From the NCBI GenBank assembly GCA_902477365.1, contig CABSGW010000125.1, positions 1 to 7,576 on the forward strand: a stretch of 7,576 nucleotides of DNA, in the 5' to 3' direction. Position 1 is the stretch's first letter. Each line of letters begins with the position of its first letter. Positions 6,087-7,576 of this stretch are shown here, in pieces. A program made the position numbers and the translations under genes. Source of the stretch: an uncultured Prevotellaceae bacterium. GTDB lineage: Bacteria; Bacteroidota; Bacteroidia; Bacteroidales; Bacteroidaceae. The notes under the pieces were generated by a model. That model had not been told where the DNA came from. It saw nothing but the letters and a program-made list of their open reading frames with translations, and ran no database searches.

Positions 6087-7576
6087 ATGAAAAAATACAA
6101 TTTATTTAACAAACAGAGCACCATGAGAATCACATGTTTCATGATCACGGCCTGTTTTGCCGTAATAGGCTGGGCCGCCACACCGATCCAAGGATTGCTG
6201 GAGCGCATCGATAAAGGCGCATCCCGCAAGTTTATCATCGAAAAAGTACAGGCTCCCAACGACTTCTTTGAACTGGACCAAAAAGGAGAAAAGGTTGTAG
6301 TACGTGGCAACAATTATGTGTCTATTGCCACCGGAATCAACTGGTACCTGAAATATCACGCTCACGTACATTTGTCGTGGAACGGAATGAAGGCCCAACT
6401 TCCGGCTCAATTGCCACCTGTCACGAAACGGGAACGTCACGAAACCAACTTGACGATGCGTTACGATCTGAACTACTGTACCTATTCCTACACAATGGCA
6501 TTCTGGGACTGGGAACGCTGGGAACAAGAAATCGACTGGATGGCATTGCACGGCATCAATCTCCCGCTGGCCATCGTAGGTGCTGATTGTGTCTGGCGCA
6601 ATGTCTTGACCAAACTGGGATACAGCAAAGAAGAAACCAATGCGTTCATTGCCGGACCGGCCTTCCAAGCCTGGTGGTTGATGAACAACCTGGAAGGATG
6701 GGGAGGTCCAAACCCCGATAGTTGGTACGAACAACGCGCCGCACTGCAAAAGAAGATACTCAAACGCATGCGCGAGTATGGCATTGAACCCGTTCTGCCA
6801 GGCTATTCGGGTATGCTGCCCAATAATGCCAAAGAAAAACTGGGACTCGACATTCAAGATCCGGGAACATGGACGGGATATCGCCGACCGGCCTTCTTAC
6901 AGCCAACCGACTCCAAATTCCAGGAAATAGCAGCCCTCTATTACAAAGAGATGGAGAAACTCTACGGTAAAGCCAACTATTACAGCATGGACCCCTTCCA
7001 CGAAGGAGGAAGTACCGCTGGGGTAAACCTGGACGAAGCCGGAAAAGCCATTTGGAAAGCCATGAAACAAGTAAATCCCAAGGCTACTTGGGTGATACAG
7101 GCCTGGGGAGCAAATCCACGTTGGGATATGATTAAAAACATCCCGGCAGGAGACCTTCTCGTACTTGATCTCTTTGCCGAAAGCCGACCACAATGGGGCG
7201 ACCCGCAATCGTCCTGGAAACGGGAAAACGGTTTTGGGCAACACAACTGGATTTACTGTATGTTGTTAAATTATGGGGGAAACGTAGGTTTACACGGTAA
7301 AATGCAACATGTCATTGACGAATTTTATAAAGCGCGCGAAAGCCGCTTCGACAAAACCCTCAAGGGAGTCGGAATAACAATGGAAGGTACGGAGAACAAT
7401 ATAGTCATGTACGAACTGCTCTGCGAACTGCCTTGGCATACAGCTCCTATCAACAAAGCAAAATGGCTGGAAAACTATACGGTTGCACGCTACGGAAAGG
7501 CTGACGAATCCATTCAAGAGGCATGGAAAATACTAAGCAACTCCATCTACAACTGCCCGCCACAATCAACGCAACA
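6087..7576 (+). CDS. Alpha-N-acetylglucosaminidase, glycoside hydrolase family 89 (NAGLU-like), 3' end outside window
   Basis: The frame is open from ATG 6087 to the window edge, giving 496 residues of a family usually about 700 or more. GH89 enzymes remove terminal alpha-linked GlcNAc; human NAGLU acts on heparan sulfate, and the Clostridium perfringens enzyme acts on GlcNAc-alpha-1,4-Gal of gastric mucin. A signal peptide is present (hydrophobic core about 16-30, likely cut after GWA30), so the enzyme is exported. An ITAC stretch looks like a lipobox, but hydrophobic residues follow it, so lipidation is unlikely. The N-terminal domain covers about 32-115 and the barrel starts near RYDLNYCTYSY (125-135). 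EIDWMALHGIN is close to human NAGLU. The predicted acid/base is E306 in MDPFHEGG and the nucleophile is E433 in TMEGTENN, equivalent to human E316 and E446. The helical C-terminal domain is cut. The start could be ATG 6123 (M13), since the -7 box lies only 7 bases before 6087. The gene is transcribed divergently from the operon. Confidence 0.95.
   Translation, partial: MKKYNLFNKQSTMRITCFMITACFAVIGWAATPIQGLLERIDKGASRKFIIEKVQAPNDFFELDQKGEKVVVRGNNYVSIATGINWYLKYHAHVHLSWNGMKAQLPAQLPPVTKRERHETNLTMRYDLNYCTYSYTMAFWDWERWEQEIDWMALHGINLPLAIVGADCVWRNVLTKLGYSKEETNAFIAGPAFQAWWLMNNLEGWGGPNPDSWYEQRAALQKKILKRMREYGIEPVLPGYSGMLPNNAKEKLGLDIQDPGTWTGYRRPAFLQPTDSKFQEIAALYYKEMEKLYGKANYYSMDPFHEGGSTAGVNLDEAGKAIWKAMKQVNPKATWVIQAWGANPRWDMIKNIPAGDLLVLDLFAESRPQWGDPQSSWKRENGFGQHNWIYCMLLNYGGNVGLHGKMQHVIDEFYKARESRFDKTLKGVGITMEGTENNIVMYELLCELPWHTAPINKAKWLENYTVARYGKADESIQEAWKILSNSIYNCPPQSTQ

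Noticed and set aside
6123..6155. Lipoprotein signal in the GH89 protein (ITAC)
   Set aside because: The cysteine sits in the middle of the hydrophobic core and is followed by FAVIGWAA, so cleavage after GWA fits better.
6102..6857. 251-residue open frame on the minus strand
   Set aside because: It lies antisense to the GH89 coding sequence, whose family match and catalytic motifs are clear; the antisense translation shows no recognisable domain.
1..7576. CRISPR arrays, tRNA or rRNA genes, insertion sequences
   Set aside because: No spaced direct repeats, cloverleaf-like segments, rRNA motifs or transposase-like translations were seen; almost all of the window is coding.

Overview
The window looks like a chromosomal segment from a gut Bacteroidales bacterium, most likely Bacteroides or a close relative. 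Three things point there: a GH89 alpha-N-acetylglucosaminidase, a very long secreted protein combining a papain-like peptidase with LamG, PKD-like and DUF5013-like modules, and TATCTTTG boxes that match the Bacteroides -7 promoter consensus TAnnTTTG. Ribosome-binding regions are AT-rich without clear Shine-Dalgarno sequences, which also fits. The genus is inferred, not proven.

Layout. Positions 1-101 probably hold the last 32 codons of a plus-strand gene, followed by a strong hairpin terminator (120-158) pointing the same way. Positions 221-5986 hold three minus-strand genes that read as one operon, in transcription order: a secreted DUF3298/RsiV-type protein (5986-5135), a roughly 190-residue cytoplasmic protein of unknown function with NYN/PIN-like features (5138-4557, sharing a 4-base ATGA overlap with the first gene), and a secreted 1436-residue papain-fold multidomain protein (4531-221, 25 bases after the second gene). 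A 100-base divergent promoter region (5987-6086) separates this operon from a plus-strand GH89 gene (6087 onward) that runs off the right edge with both catalytic glutamates already present.

The intergenic region is the most structured non-coding part. It has a perfect TATCTTTG -7 box on each strand, and between them a perfect 7+8+7 inverted repeat (6032-6053) that covers the expected -33 positions of both promoters. This suggests that one dimeric regulator could control the GH89 gene and the operon together.

Working model (inference): GH89 removes terminal alpha-linked GlcNAc from host glycans such as gastric-type mucin O-glycans or heparan-type chains, while the large protein binds and possibly cleaves the glycoprotein. 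The roles of the two smaller operon proteins are unknown. The main open questions are whether the papain-like domain is active, given its unusual nucleophile motif, and whether the middle operon gene is a divergent NYN/PIN-fold protein.
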